NCBI GenBank assembly: GCA_015342445.1
Contig: JACEFO010003067.1
Span: 60,855-124,854, forward strand
Direction: 5' to 3'
Length of the DNA stretch: 64,000 nt
DNA from: Digitaria exilis
Taxonomy: Eukaryota; Streptophyta; Magnoliopsida; Poales; Poaceae
Positions 30,808-40,646 of this stretch are shown here, piece by piece. Position numbers and translations under genes: made by a program. A model generated the notes under the pieces. It saw nothing but the letters and a program-made list of their open reading frames with translations. It searched no databases and was not told where the DNA came from. Positions within the stretch are counted from its first letter, which is position 1, and each line of letters begins with the position of its first letter.

Positions 30808-31356
30808 GTGGCTGACGGCAACGGCGTTGAAGTCGAAGGCGTTGGAAGCTTCGTCCTTGAGTTGCCAGGCGGCTTCCAGCTTAAATTAGATGAAGTTCTT
30901 TATGTTCCTAGTCTTAAGAGAAACCTTATTTCAGTTTCAGCTTTAACAGATTCAGGACATATTTGTGTTTTTGATAAAGACAAGTGTGAGATTAAATTTA
31001 ATTCAATAAGTGTTGGCCTTGCTAGTCGGCAAGGCAAACTTTATATGCTCTCTCTTAATGATGATTCTGTGATGAATGTCTGTAATGTTGCCAATGTTTC
31101 AAATAAGCGTAAGCGCTTTAATGAGACCTCTTCGAAATTGTGGCACTATCGCCTTGGTCACATTTCGAGGGGGAGAATGTATCGTCTCATTAAAGAAGAG
31201 ATTATAGAACACTTAGACTTTTCAGACTTAGACCAATGCATTGATTGCATTAAGGGGAAATATGCTAAGAAAATTAAGAAAGGTGCAAACAGAAGTACGG
31301 GCGTATTAGAAATTATTCACACAGATATTTGTGGCCCTCTTCTGTTACATCGGTAG
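30808..31356 (+). pseudogene. Copia protease end, GAG-pre-integrase and integrase start
   Basis: Continues the polyprotein in another frame: VLYVPSLKRNLISVS (after protease), KLWHYRLGHISRGRM with the His pair and CIDCIKGK with the Cys pair of the integrase zinc site, then the first catalytic Asp in IIHTDICGP. A frameshift near 31345 ends it. Confidence 0.8.
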
Positions 31357-32423
31357 ATGGTTATGATTCTTTTATAACATTTACTGATGATTATTCACGC
31401 TATGGACACATCTACCCTATTCGCAAGCGTTCAGATGCGCTAGAAATATTTAAGATTTATAAGTTAGAAGTTGAGAAACAGCACAATACTTCTATCAAAA
31501 TTGTAAGATCAGACAGGGGAGGTGAGTACTATGGCAAACATACTCAATATGGTCAAGTTAAGGGACTATTTGTTAAGTACTTAGAAGAAAATGGCATTAG
31601 AGCTCAGTACGCTATGCCAGGCGAACCACAGCAAAATGGAGTTGCTGAGCGTCGCAACCGTACGCTAATGGACATGGTACGTAGCATGCTCAGTCATTCT
31701 AGCTTGCCTGTGGAATTGTGGATGGAAGCGCTTAAAACAGCTACTCACATACTAAATCGGGTTCCATCTAAGTCAGTTCCCAAAACACCGTTTGAACTGT
31801 GGAATGGGAGGAAACCGTCTTTAAATTATTTAAAGGTATGGGGTTGTCCCGCTGAGGCAAAGTTGTTTGATCCACAACAAAAGAAACTGGATTCTAAAAC
31901 AGTAAGCTGTAATTTCATAGGATATCCAGATAAGTCAAAGGGATACAGATTTTATTGTCCTGGTCGCTTCACTAAGTTTGTAGAAACCAGACATGCTGTG
32001 TTCCTAGAGGACTCAGAGATTAGTGGAGGTTTTTCGAAGAGGGATATAAGTCTTGAAGAGTTGCACGTTGAGTTACCCACTTTGGAAATTCCTGAGTTCA
32101 TGGAGGCATATCAATTTGTACCACCTGTGATCCCTCAAATTAGCAGCACCACGCCTACTGCTGTCATTCAGCAGGAACACGTGGCGCAGGCCCCTGTTGT
32201 TCCAGTGCCAGTTGTCCCTGTTCTTCAGGCTCCAGTTGCTGCTGTTGCTCAGGCACCTGCAGTTGATAATCAGGCGGGAGAAATTCCGCAACAAGAACCT
32301 ACTGCAGTTCCTGAGCCAGTTGTGAATGAGCCAACAATAAGACCACAACGAACAAGGAAGCCTGCAATTAATCCTGACTTATATGAGACTTATTTAACTG
32401 AGGACCTGTCATACAAGACTTAA
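31329..32423 (+). pseudogene. Copia integrase core and linker, ends at a premature stop
   Basis: Integrase core with FTDDYSRYGHIYPI (second catalytic Asp) and EPQQNGVAERRNRTL (catalytic Glu), followed by the NRVPSKSVPKTPFELW region and a Pro/Val-rich linker. TAA at 32421-32423 interrupts the frame within a local near-duplication (CTTATTTAACTGAGGACCTG and CTTAATTAACTGAGGACTTG). Confidence 0.85.
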
Positions 32424-32519
32424 TTAACTGAGGACTTGTATAATGTTGGGAAAGTTGATGACCCTGCTACTTTCAAAGAGGCAGTAGAAAGTGAGAATTT
32501 CACTAAATGGATATAAGCC

Positions 32520-34055
32520 ATGGAAGAAGAGCTAAAGTCTATGAGTTCTAATAAGGTATGGGATTTAATTGAAATTCCTAATGAAGTCAAACCAGTAGGC
32601 TGTAAATGGGTCTACAAGACTAAACGTGATTCCAAAGGGAATGTCGAACGATTCAAAGCTAGACTTGTAGCAAAAGGGTTTACACAGAAGGAAGGGATCG
32701 ATTACAAAGAGACCTTCTCTCCTGCGTCTACCAAAGATTTATTAAGAATTGTCATGGCACTTGTAGCTCACTTTGATATGGAGTTACATCAAATGGATGT
32801 TAAGACTGCATTCCTTAATGGTGACATAGATGAGACTATTTATATGGCTCAACCGAAAGGTTTTACCATTAAGGGTAAGGAACACATGGGATGCAGATTA
32901 AGAAAGTCCATTTACGGACTTAAGCAAGCATCCAGGCAGTGGAACCGTAAATTCGATGAAGTCATTAAGAGATTCGGATTTAGGGAAACTCAGGTAGACA
33001 AATGCATCTATGTCAAAGAAAAGGGTGGAAAGTTGATGATCCTAGTACTATATGTAGATGACATACTGTTAGCTTGCAACGATAAGAACATGTTGCATGA
33101 GACTAAGAACTTCTTATCGTCACATTTCGATATGAAGGATCTCGGTGAAGCCTCGTATGTACTTGGCATTGAGATACACCGGGATAGAGCCCAAGGAATA
33201 CTAGGATTATCTCAGAAAGCATATATTGAGAAAATGCTTAAAAGATATAAGATGGATAAGAGTAGCACATCACCTGTTCCAATTCAAAAGGGCGATAAGT
33301 TTAATTTAGGACAATGCCCCAAGAATGATTTAGAAAGAGAGAAAATGAGGAACATTCCCTATGCATCAGCAGTCGGAAGCTTGATGTATGCGCTAGTCTG
33401 TACGCGTCCGGACTTAGCATTTGCAATCAGTGTCTTTAAAAGATATCAGGATAATCCAGGATGGGCTCACTGGGTAGGTATCAAGAAGGCATTAAGATAT
33501 TGCCAAGGCACTAAAGATTACATGCTTACATATAGAAGATCAGACAACCTTCAGGTTGAATGTTACACTGATGCCGACCTTACTGGCGATGAGGATGATA
33601 GAAAATCCACCTCTGGGTATATCTACATGCTAGCAAGGGGAGCAATTTCATGGAGGAGCGCTAAACAAGGTGTAACGGCTGCGTCAACGATGCAAGCTGA
33701 ATTTGTAGCATGTTATGATGCTGTTGGGCAGGCGTTGTGGCTTAGGAGTTTTATTCCGGCACTAAGAGTTGTTGATAGTATCTCGAGACCTATCACAATG
33801 TATTGCGATAATAAAGCCGCAATATTCTTTTGCGAAAACGATAAAATAACAAGAGCTGGTAAGCATATTGAGCTTAAGTATCGTATCGTAAAAGTACGAA
33901 ATCAGGACCAAACACTTAAGCTTGAGCATATAAGCACTAAGGAAAATATAGCGGATCCGCTCACCAAAGGCATATCACCATCGCTATTTGATAAACATGT
34001 ATATTACATGGGTTTGGTTGATACATTTGAAAAGGTCCTGATCCAGGGCCATTAG
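32520..34055 (+). pseudogene. Copia reverse transcriptase and RNase H
   Basis: 511 codons in the same frame as the integrase part but separated by TAA at 32421 and 32514. Reverse transcriptase motifs are CKWVYKTKRDSKG, RLVAKGFTQKEGIDY, MDVKTAFLNGD and the catalytic YVDD (residues 178-181 of this segment). RNase H shows YTDADLTGD, STMQAEFVACYDA and MYCDNKAAI, ending HIELKYRIVKVR and ADPLTKG. The domain itself is intact, unlike gag. Confidence 0.9.
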
Positions 34056-34252
34056 TTTCCCCAAATAAGATTAAGAATCCTGACAAAGTTCTCAGTGAAG
34101 ACTATGGGTAATGTTGTCCCAGTATGAGGTGGTTCTGCTGACGACGCATTGGTCTGGTACTAGCTGAATCACTTAGGAAGGGTTTTAGATTAAGTATAAG
34201 TTGAAATTAAGTTTTAAGTTTAAGTTGTTTGACCTTTGGTCAAGAGAGAGAA

Positions 34253-34821
34253 TGTTGGATATTTTGTGACCGTCAGGTTAACAAACATACCCGAGATAAA
34301 GGGGAGTAATCCTTATTCCCCATATCTCGGAATCGGCTCCAACAGAGTCCGATTTGTTGCCGTGATCGTGAGGCAACGATAAGGAAACCCTAGGCTCGGC
34401 CCCGGGCCTACAGTGCTATATAAGCTGAGGTCGTACCACCCCAAAAGGTACCCTTCACGCTTCCCAAGGTTCCCCGGAACCATCCACCCTATACCGATCA
34501 ATCAGACGCACTGGAAGGCCTGGAAGCTCGAGTTCCTCCCGTCGCAGGTCAATCCCGTTGGCGTCCAGAAGGCCGCCGTCACCCACTAAAGTCTCTGAAG
34601 GAGAGACTTCGCTACAAGCCCAACGTCGCCCTCAACGTCAACTTGAACACCGCCTCTCCGGCCTTCACCGTCGCGATGGACAACACCACCGCTGGTATAA
34701 GGCCGGATCCGACTCCATTTACTTCCGCATTAGATCTAAGCTAGATGTGATCTTGTATAGGCTAGGTGATCCTGTTTAGTTAAGTTCTAAGCATTGTTAG
34801 CCTTTATCATTCACTGTAACA
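34253..34821 (+). repeat. 3' LTR of the Copia element, 569 bp
   Basis: Preceded by a purine-rich AAGAGAGAGAA tract (34242-34252). Nearly identical to the 5' LTR; the differences cluster in the first 45 bp, and one G of a GGG is missing at about 34394. Confidence 0.95.
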
Positions 34822-34826
34822 GCAAT

Positions 34827-35029
34827 ATCTCCAGCAGCTGCTTGTTCATGTCATCGTCTACGTCGAGCAGACAGATTATTGTCTGACTATGTTTAGCAAT
34901 AACAGTGTCTGGCGGGAGTAAATCAAGATGCAAATAAGATCGAGTTCTTGCTGATGGAATCTTCATTGGCAGCCATCTGCTGCACCAACCAGTAGCCCTT
35001 GTCCCTAGCTTGATGATCTGGGACGCCAT
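34827..35029 (-). pseudogene. Small ORF truncated by the Copia insertion, family unknown
   Basis: Minus-strand frame beginning MASQIIKLGTRATGW and continuing to DDDMNKQLLEIL at the insertion point. Across the insertion the same frame resumes at 27349 and stops at 27334-27332 after about six more codons, so before the insertion it was about 77 codons. The sequence is well composed but I do not recognise it; it may be a fragment of a larger host gene. Confidence 0.35.
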
Positions 35030-35378
35030 GAGTGGTAGTTCTTTCTTCCTTCCACATTAGTCAATTGCCACTTAAAAAAAAAATCTCGTCGTTTGTATAA
35101 GAAAAAAAATGTCAGCTTAACCATGTCATTAACCAAGAAAGAGAAAAATTTGAGAATATATTTCACTCATTCTTCAGCTTAATATTGGATTTTCTTCTCT
35201 TTTGTATTTTCTAGTTGGAAATTACCTCTAGGACATGTTTGGAAGTTTGGAGTCGTCCAGGACATGTTTTTCCCAGTAGGATGAAAAAAAATTCAAACCG
35301 ATTATTGACCATTTCTATTCTATCATTTCCGTTTGCCTTGAGTTGGACGGCGAAAAAGTACACCAATACACATAACTA
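35030..35378. other. Intergenic, no gene seen
   Basis: AT-rich, with two A runs (35070-35082 and 35101-35109). No frame or repeat recognised. Confidence 0.5.
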
Positions 35379-35386
35379 GTCAAACT

Positions 35387-35886
35387 CAGGGTTAACCAAA
35401 CCGTCGGGAACCGGTCCGGTTTGACCGGTTTCCGACCAAACCGCTCCGGACCGGTAGCGGTTCGGGGCGGTTTGAACCGGGCAAAATTCAAAATTTTCAA
35501 ATTTAAATTTAAAAATAGAAAAATATCGTAAAAATTCCTAAAAATACTTCAAGGTGTGTGTAATCTATTGGTGTAAAAAGTTTTCAAATATTTGCTCATT
35601 TGATATTTTTTTTTGGCAAATACAAGTTAAATCAAAAAAGAAAAAGAAAAAAAGTGGTTGGCCCATTAAGGCCCATTTTTTTTGGACGCAAACCGGCCGG
35701 CTAACCGCCAAACCGGTCCGGCTAACCGGTCAAACCGAGCGGCTAACCGCTCCAACCGCCGGATATGTGAATTTGAATTCAAAATTTGAATTTGTTCGGT
35801 TTCCAGCGGTAACCGGTCAAACCGGACCGGCTAACCGCTACCGCTGGCTGGCGGTTCGAGGTCCCGGTTCGAAAAATAAAACCCTG
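35387..35886. mobile_element. Non-autonomous hAT-type element, 500 bp, TSD GTCAAACT
   Basis: A perfect 8-bp duplication GTCAAACT (35379-35386 and 35887-35894) flanks ends CAGGGTT and AACCCTG, as in hAT transposons. Both subterminal regions are packed with AACCGGT, GGTTTGACC and CCGGTCCGG words in both orientations, and the core is AT-rich. No transposase frame. Confidence 0.85.
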
Positions 35887-35894
35887 GTCAAACT

Positions 35895-36371
35895 CCTCTT
35901 AAGAAATGACCAGTCAAACAGTTCATGTAGGAACAGAGTGAGCAGATAGTTGCTTACTAAATTCTCTCAATTCGTAGGAGAATGCCACCAAATTTTGCGG
36001 CACCACTTATTTCTCCTATCATTATTGACTATATGGGTGGATAATTGTTCAAAGAAAATATTACATATAACGATTGTGCTTTTTCTCTCAAACACAAGAG
36101 AAGCGCATGTCACTGCATGAAGAAGATATTTTTTTTACCTAATCCTGAAACTCCTATCTATCTTGAGTAAAACCAACGACAAGCAATTCATTTACCTTAT
36201 CAGAAATCCATCACTCAACATGCGTTATCTAAGAAAACTATGCAAATGTCAGTGTCTGAAGAGCTTCACGGTGTGGTAAGATGTGATATCCTATCATGGC
36301 TGTGCAGTAACTTGTAACACCATATAAACAAATTCAGTTATCCTACTGCATAGAGCCAGAAATTACAAAAC
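35895..36371. other. 3' flank of NB-ARC copy D
   Basis: AT-rich sequence without a supported frame; some resemblance in composition to the other 3' flanks but no clear alignment by eye. Confidence 0.4.
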
Positions 36372-36392
36372 TTATAAATTTATCAGACAGAA

Positions 36393-36549
36393 GGGCGGCC
36401 CTGGTGCAGCGGTAGTGCCTTACCGTCTGTAACCGGAAGGTCCAGGGTTCAAGCCCCAGCCTCTGCACTTTGTGCAGGTAAGGCTGTGCGCATACATCCC
36501 TTCCCCAGACCCCGCGCAGTGCGGGAGCCTACGGCACTGGGTACGCCCT
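36393..36549 (+). mobile_element. SINE, Au type, about 157 bp
   Basis: tRNA-derived head with box A TGGTGCAGCGG (36402-36412) and box B GGTTCAAGCC (36446-36455), then the CCCTTCCCCAGACCCCGC and GCACTGGG...ACGCCCTT body and end known from the widespread plant Au SINE (recalled). Flanked by imperfect 21-bp duplications, 36372-36392 and 36550-36570 (TTATAAATTTATCA is identical in both). Transcribed by RNA polymerase III and mobilised by LINE enzymes in such families. Confidence 0.85.
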
Positions 36550-36560
36550 TTATAAATTTA

Positions 36561-38026
36561 TCAAACACCATTTTTCATACAACGCTTCCTCTTGGCACCT
36601 ATAGTTTTCAGCTCTAGAATCTCACAAGTATTGACATAGCTATAGTAGGGAGGTATCTGTAGGACATCAAATTTTCCATGAGGCTTAACACCTCCAAGTG
36701 TCACATCATGTTGTTTTATCTTCGGAACCTCCTCTTGCGACAAGCATTCACGTCCACCATAAATAACAAAATCTTCAGCTGGCCCACCCATTCTCTGAAG
36801 ACATACAGGTCTATTTCTATTTAGAATATCAGATGGATGCCCACCAAGTCTGGAGATATGCCTCTGGATGAACGCTCTCAAGAAAGCCAGAACCTTGAAC
36901 CAGAAGCGGATGTCAAAATGCTCCCTTAGAAAACATGCAGTGGCGTTTGCGCTATGGAAGGAACCGCTCAATGTCTAGGCAATCTCCATGGCTAGGTGCA
37001 CATGCTTCGGGTGTACCTTGGTATCCATGCTTCCAAATGTAAGGGCCTTGAAGAAATACCAGTATGCCTCTTGGGGAAGATACTTAAGAGTTAGAGCTCG
37101 TGTCGTTCCAAACCTCACAATGTTTTCAGACCGGCTTGTAATTATGATTTTACTACCCGTTGGTAGGAATTGTTTGCAAACAAAATAAAAACTATTCCAC
37201 GCAGATTCATTGAGATCCCCAATTAGCTCAACAATAACTAGCAATCTTCCATCTTTGTTTGAGTCCGAAACCTGATTTCGGTGCTTCACTGCACATTCTT
37301 CTCAAAAGTAGCTAGCTCATCATCTATAGAACCATGGTCATGCAACAGCAATATTTCTGAGAAATGATCACATACTCTTTCGTCCTTGCAAACATGAGCA
37401 ACAAGGGTGCTCTTGCCCACTTTTCCAGGACCAACAATTGGCATAATCTCCAATTCCTCAGCGCAATGAGTTTCTGTGCGCATGAGAAAGTTGATGATAA
37501 GTTGTGCCTCCAACTGTCGACCAAACAGACAGTTGCTCAACAGAATATGCAAGCTGTATGGCTGATGATACAAGCGAGGATAGCTCTTGAAGAATATGAC
37601 CAACTCATTTGCATCAATGATCATGGAGCTCAAGCTGTCTAGCACCTCTTGTAGTTCTTTAGAAATATCTGTACTTGTTCCACTGGGGAAACAGAAATGT
37701 TCCGCAGAGGTAGGTTTGGAAAAGAGTGAATACTGGCTTAAAATCTGATCTTTCGGCTCTTCTTTGTCTTTATATTGGCATCTGAAGCTATCGAGCATGT
37801 AATAGCCTCGGAACATAGAGTCCCTCAGCATCTCCAGCTGCTTGTGCATAGCTTGGTTTGTGATGTCCCATCGCATGGCCTCGTCAACGATGACCTGTGC
37901 CCGGAGAAGCACCCTCATAAGGCGGCCCTCCACATCCTTCGCCTGTTGCTTGGAGGATTTGCTTATGAAGAAATTGATGGATCTAGTGATCGCCTCACCA
38001 AGGACTGCAGAAAGTAGCATATCCAT
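36561..38026 (-). pseudogene. LRR-less NB-ARC protein, copy D, with a frameshift and a stop
   Basis: The first part (38026 to about 37290) has MDMLLSAVLGEAITRSINFF, the helical region and an intact P-loop GPGKVGKSTL. One extra base near 37300 (TTTTGAGAAG) shifts the frame before kinase-2. The second part (37289-36975) has DGRLLVIVELIGDL, again lacking the paired aspartates, and IIITSRSENIV. It ends at an in-frame TAG (36974-36972), after which the same frame continues to the tail (IPPYYSYVNTCE) and a TGA at 36563-36561. The SINE lies immediately beyond the stop and its target duplication covers the stop codon. Confidence 0.8.
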
Positions 38027-39506
38027 GTGGGGACTCTTATCAGGAATATCAGTGGGTGGAGAGGAGAATGGAAAGTGCGCTGTGGAATGGTGTAAATTTA
38101 TTTGAGAGCGAACTCCATGGACTTCAAGAGCATATAAGGAACAACATAACCTATTGTAGACGCAGGAGGTCCATGTTCTTGATCCAGTCTAACGGTCCAT
38201 GCACTCGGTGTCTATTCAACTTCTCTGCAAGGCTACCCTGCAACATGTGATTTCTCCACTTCCATTAATTCCTTGGCCCTTGTGTGTGGATCAAATTAAG
38301 GTAGGACTTGATCAAACATTACTTGAGCTTTCACATAACTGAAGTCACACAGTGCACCTCCAGTTTCCTTGCAGGCCCTGAGCCACTAATTCCTGAAAGC
38401 TAAGCTGTACCGGTCAAAATGGTAGCTGGACTACAATGCAAACAGACTAGTAAAACACTAGAAGCTGTCCAAACAAAAACGTTGATTTTGACCCTTACAA
38501 AGAAACAATTATGCAGAATACAAATTGAACGTCAGGCAGAGGCTAGTAAAAGCAAAATGAAGACCATGCACCAAATTGAAAAAAGGGGGCACAGACTGAA
38601 CAGTATATATGACCCTGTTTGATCCACCAAGCATCTTGCAACTGTGGTATTTCCTCAACTGCTTGTGGAAATTCGGGGTTAAAACGAAATCCACGCTCGA
38701 CTATTGATGTAAAGGTACTCGTTTTGAAAGTTTTGGAATAGTGACTACATATAACCAAGTTATTTGGGAACAGATTGCTTCGTGTTCCGTAGATTGGAGT
38801 GCATGCTTGACAGTCACGAGTTTATAGCATCTGGAATGGCATTGAGATTCTTTTCATATCCCAGAATGTAGAGTCATGCGTCAGATTGGAGTTCAGACTA
38901 TAGACAGAGTAAAAGGTTCAGAGTACGGATTGAGTACCTGGAGGCTGGAGATGGAAACGTTCGACGCTCGGCCAGTTCTTGCGGGGCCAAGTCGAGCAGA
39001 GCCGCCGGCTGGCTGAGGTCCAGGTCCAGCTTCACCCCAGCTGTATTCCGCAGGCTGGCGGCGCCGCGCTTCCTAGCCGTCGGAGGCCACCGAGGTGGCA
39101 GGTCGCCGGCGCCGCTGCGGGAATGGAGGTAGGGTAGGGACTCGAGCGGCGCCCGCGCGCGAGGCCGGAGGCAGCGCCCTTGTCGCGAATTTGAAGGAGG
39201 CCAGCGCGGGTTCCTTGGCGGGAGGGGTCTCGAATGTCGCCGGCGGCGGCCCGAGCTCGCCGAGAGCCTTGTCTCCGGCCAGGTATATTTGCATATATCC
39301 CCCGGTTCCGATCGCGATTATTAATCGCGATCCGAATATTTTGATATGCCCCCCTGGATAGGATTGGGAATTTTGCAATTTGCTCCTTGGGTTGGTGCTC
39401 GCTCTCTCTCCCGTCTGCTCATCCACGGCGGCCGCCCCGCCGCCGCCTTCGGCCATCGCCTTCCCGCCCCGGCCTGACGCAATGGCCTCGCCATCTCGGC
39501 CCCTGG
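38027..39506 (-). promoter_or_regulatory. 5' flank cassette of copy D
   Basis: The inferred acceptor is CTGATAAG|AGTCCCC just before the ATG. The inferred donor is GCCTCCAG|GTACTC with GT at 38937-38936, giving an intron of about 0.9 kb. A GC-rich inferred exon (38938-39280) and the palindrome at 39310 follow, then a second GC-rich block with GCCATCGCCTTCCCGCC. Confidence 0.45.
39310..39332. repeat. Perfect 23-nt palindrome (10-bp arms)
   Basis: GATCGCGATT, ATT centre, and the exact reverse-complement arm, between GGTATATTTGCATATATCCC and AATATTTTGATATGCCCC. Confidence 0.85.
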
Positions 39507-40065
39507 CAGATAGCAGTTGGTATCGAGGGGTCAGCATCCTCGCCACTGTACAGAATGGAACTGCTACTGCTCCAAGCCTCCAACCTGATAATGGATTGAT
39601 AGGATAATCCAAGTACAGAGATAAATACCTGTACTGATACAAGGGTTAAACTTTTTCTTCTTCAAGGATTACAGGATGGAAGCATTGGATGCAAGTCTGC
39701 GGCTATGCGATCCTCGATGGATTTACATGTGAACTGAAGTCTGACGAAACTGAATGGATGTTTCCTTGGAGCTCCGATATTTGCCCAACTGCATGTCTTC
39801 CTTGGAGCAGTTGCTATCGAGTGGTCAGCAGCATCCTCGCCGCTGTACCGACTGGAACTGTTACTTGTCCAACTGATAAATCTCCATGTTCAGATAAATC
39901 ACTGTACTGATACAAGGGTTAAACTTCTTCTTCGGCAAGGATTACAGGATGAAAGCATTTGATGCATCTCGGCGGCTAAGCGTTCCTCGATGGCTTTACT
40001 TGTGGATTGAACTCTGACGAAACTGAATGGAACAGCTGTGGTATTTGGCTAGCTGCATGTCTTCA
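39507..40065. repeat. Direct tandem duplication, about 310-bp unit
   Basis: AGCAGTTG(G/C)TATCGAG begins both units at 39507 and 39815. Both then contain TACTGATACAAGGGTTAAACTT, GATTACAGGATG(G/A)AAGCAT, CTGACGAAACTGAATGGA and CAACTGCATGTCTTC or a near match. The second unit is shorter and diverged. No coding frame is shared. Confidence 0.7.
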
Positions 40066-40646
40066 GTTCGTCACAGCTAATCCAATTTGTCAACCACTGC
40101 ATAGCAGGTTCATCGTTCCTGATATCAGTCGGCTTATCTAAAAGGATTTCTTGTATTTTTTATTATGAACTTATGATACTCTGTTATCTGTGAGCGGCTT
40201 TGTCAAAGAAAAACCATATCCTGTGAGCAGCCTGAGGATCATATCCTCTCGAGTTTTGTTTTGCAGTTGTCAGTTGACAGAAAACAATCTTTATCCATGC
40301 TCGACTACTCACCAAGTTATTTGTGATCGAATTGCTCCGTGTTTTTTTGAGTCCAAGCTCGACAGATGAATAATAGATGATCAGTTGAAGCCGAGCTATG
40401 CACATATGGAGCCACCACTGTTTAGAGATGGGCCCCATTCAAATGCAAACGACAAAGGCAGGCAACCACCATCCATTACAATGCGTGCTACTGATACCTG
40501 CCTATACTGTGGAGGACTAGGTAGGTAGGTTGCAACGATCAGCATTACTGCTCGGTCGACCTCGGCGATGGAGCGCGAGCAGCCATAAATGGCCATCCCT
40601 CGCCGGAGACGGCAGCAGCATCAAGCATTCAACCACAGTGTGGAAG
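40066..40646. other. Upstream region of the glycosyltransferase gene
   Basis: No second gene. The sequence becomes GC-rich from about 40540, consistent with the 5' UTR of the gene that follows; a TATA-like CCTATACTG near 40500 is weak. Confidence 0.4.

Larger units (their letters stand above)
27350..34821 (+). mobile_element. Copia-type LTR retrotransposon, full length 7.47 kb, TSD GCAAT
   Basis: Complete element with perfect 5-bp duplications GCAAT at 27345-27349 and 34822-34826, TG...CA ends, a primer-binding site, gag, protease, integrase, reverse transcriptase and RNase H in Copia order (integrase before RT), and a purine-rich stretch before the 3' LTR. By eye the LTRs differ at about 14 positions plus one indel in 570, roughly 2.5%. 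At the commonly used grass rate of 1.3e-8 per site per year this is about one million years. Coding is broken by at least three frameshifts and two in-frame stops, so this copy is not autonomous. It interrupts a small minus-strand ORF (34827-35029). Confidence 0.95.

Noticed and set aside
36402..36455. tRNA gene suggested by box A and box B
   Set aside because: No cloverleaf and the body matches a SINE with target duplications.
40530..40646. Extended N-terminus for the UGT frame
   Set aside because: The upstream part begins at TTG with no ATG and is not family-like; the ATG at 40647 starts the conserved MAAAHVLLFPWP sequence.
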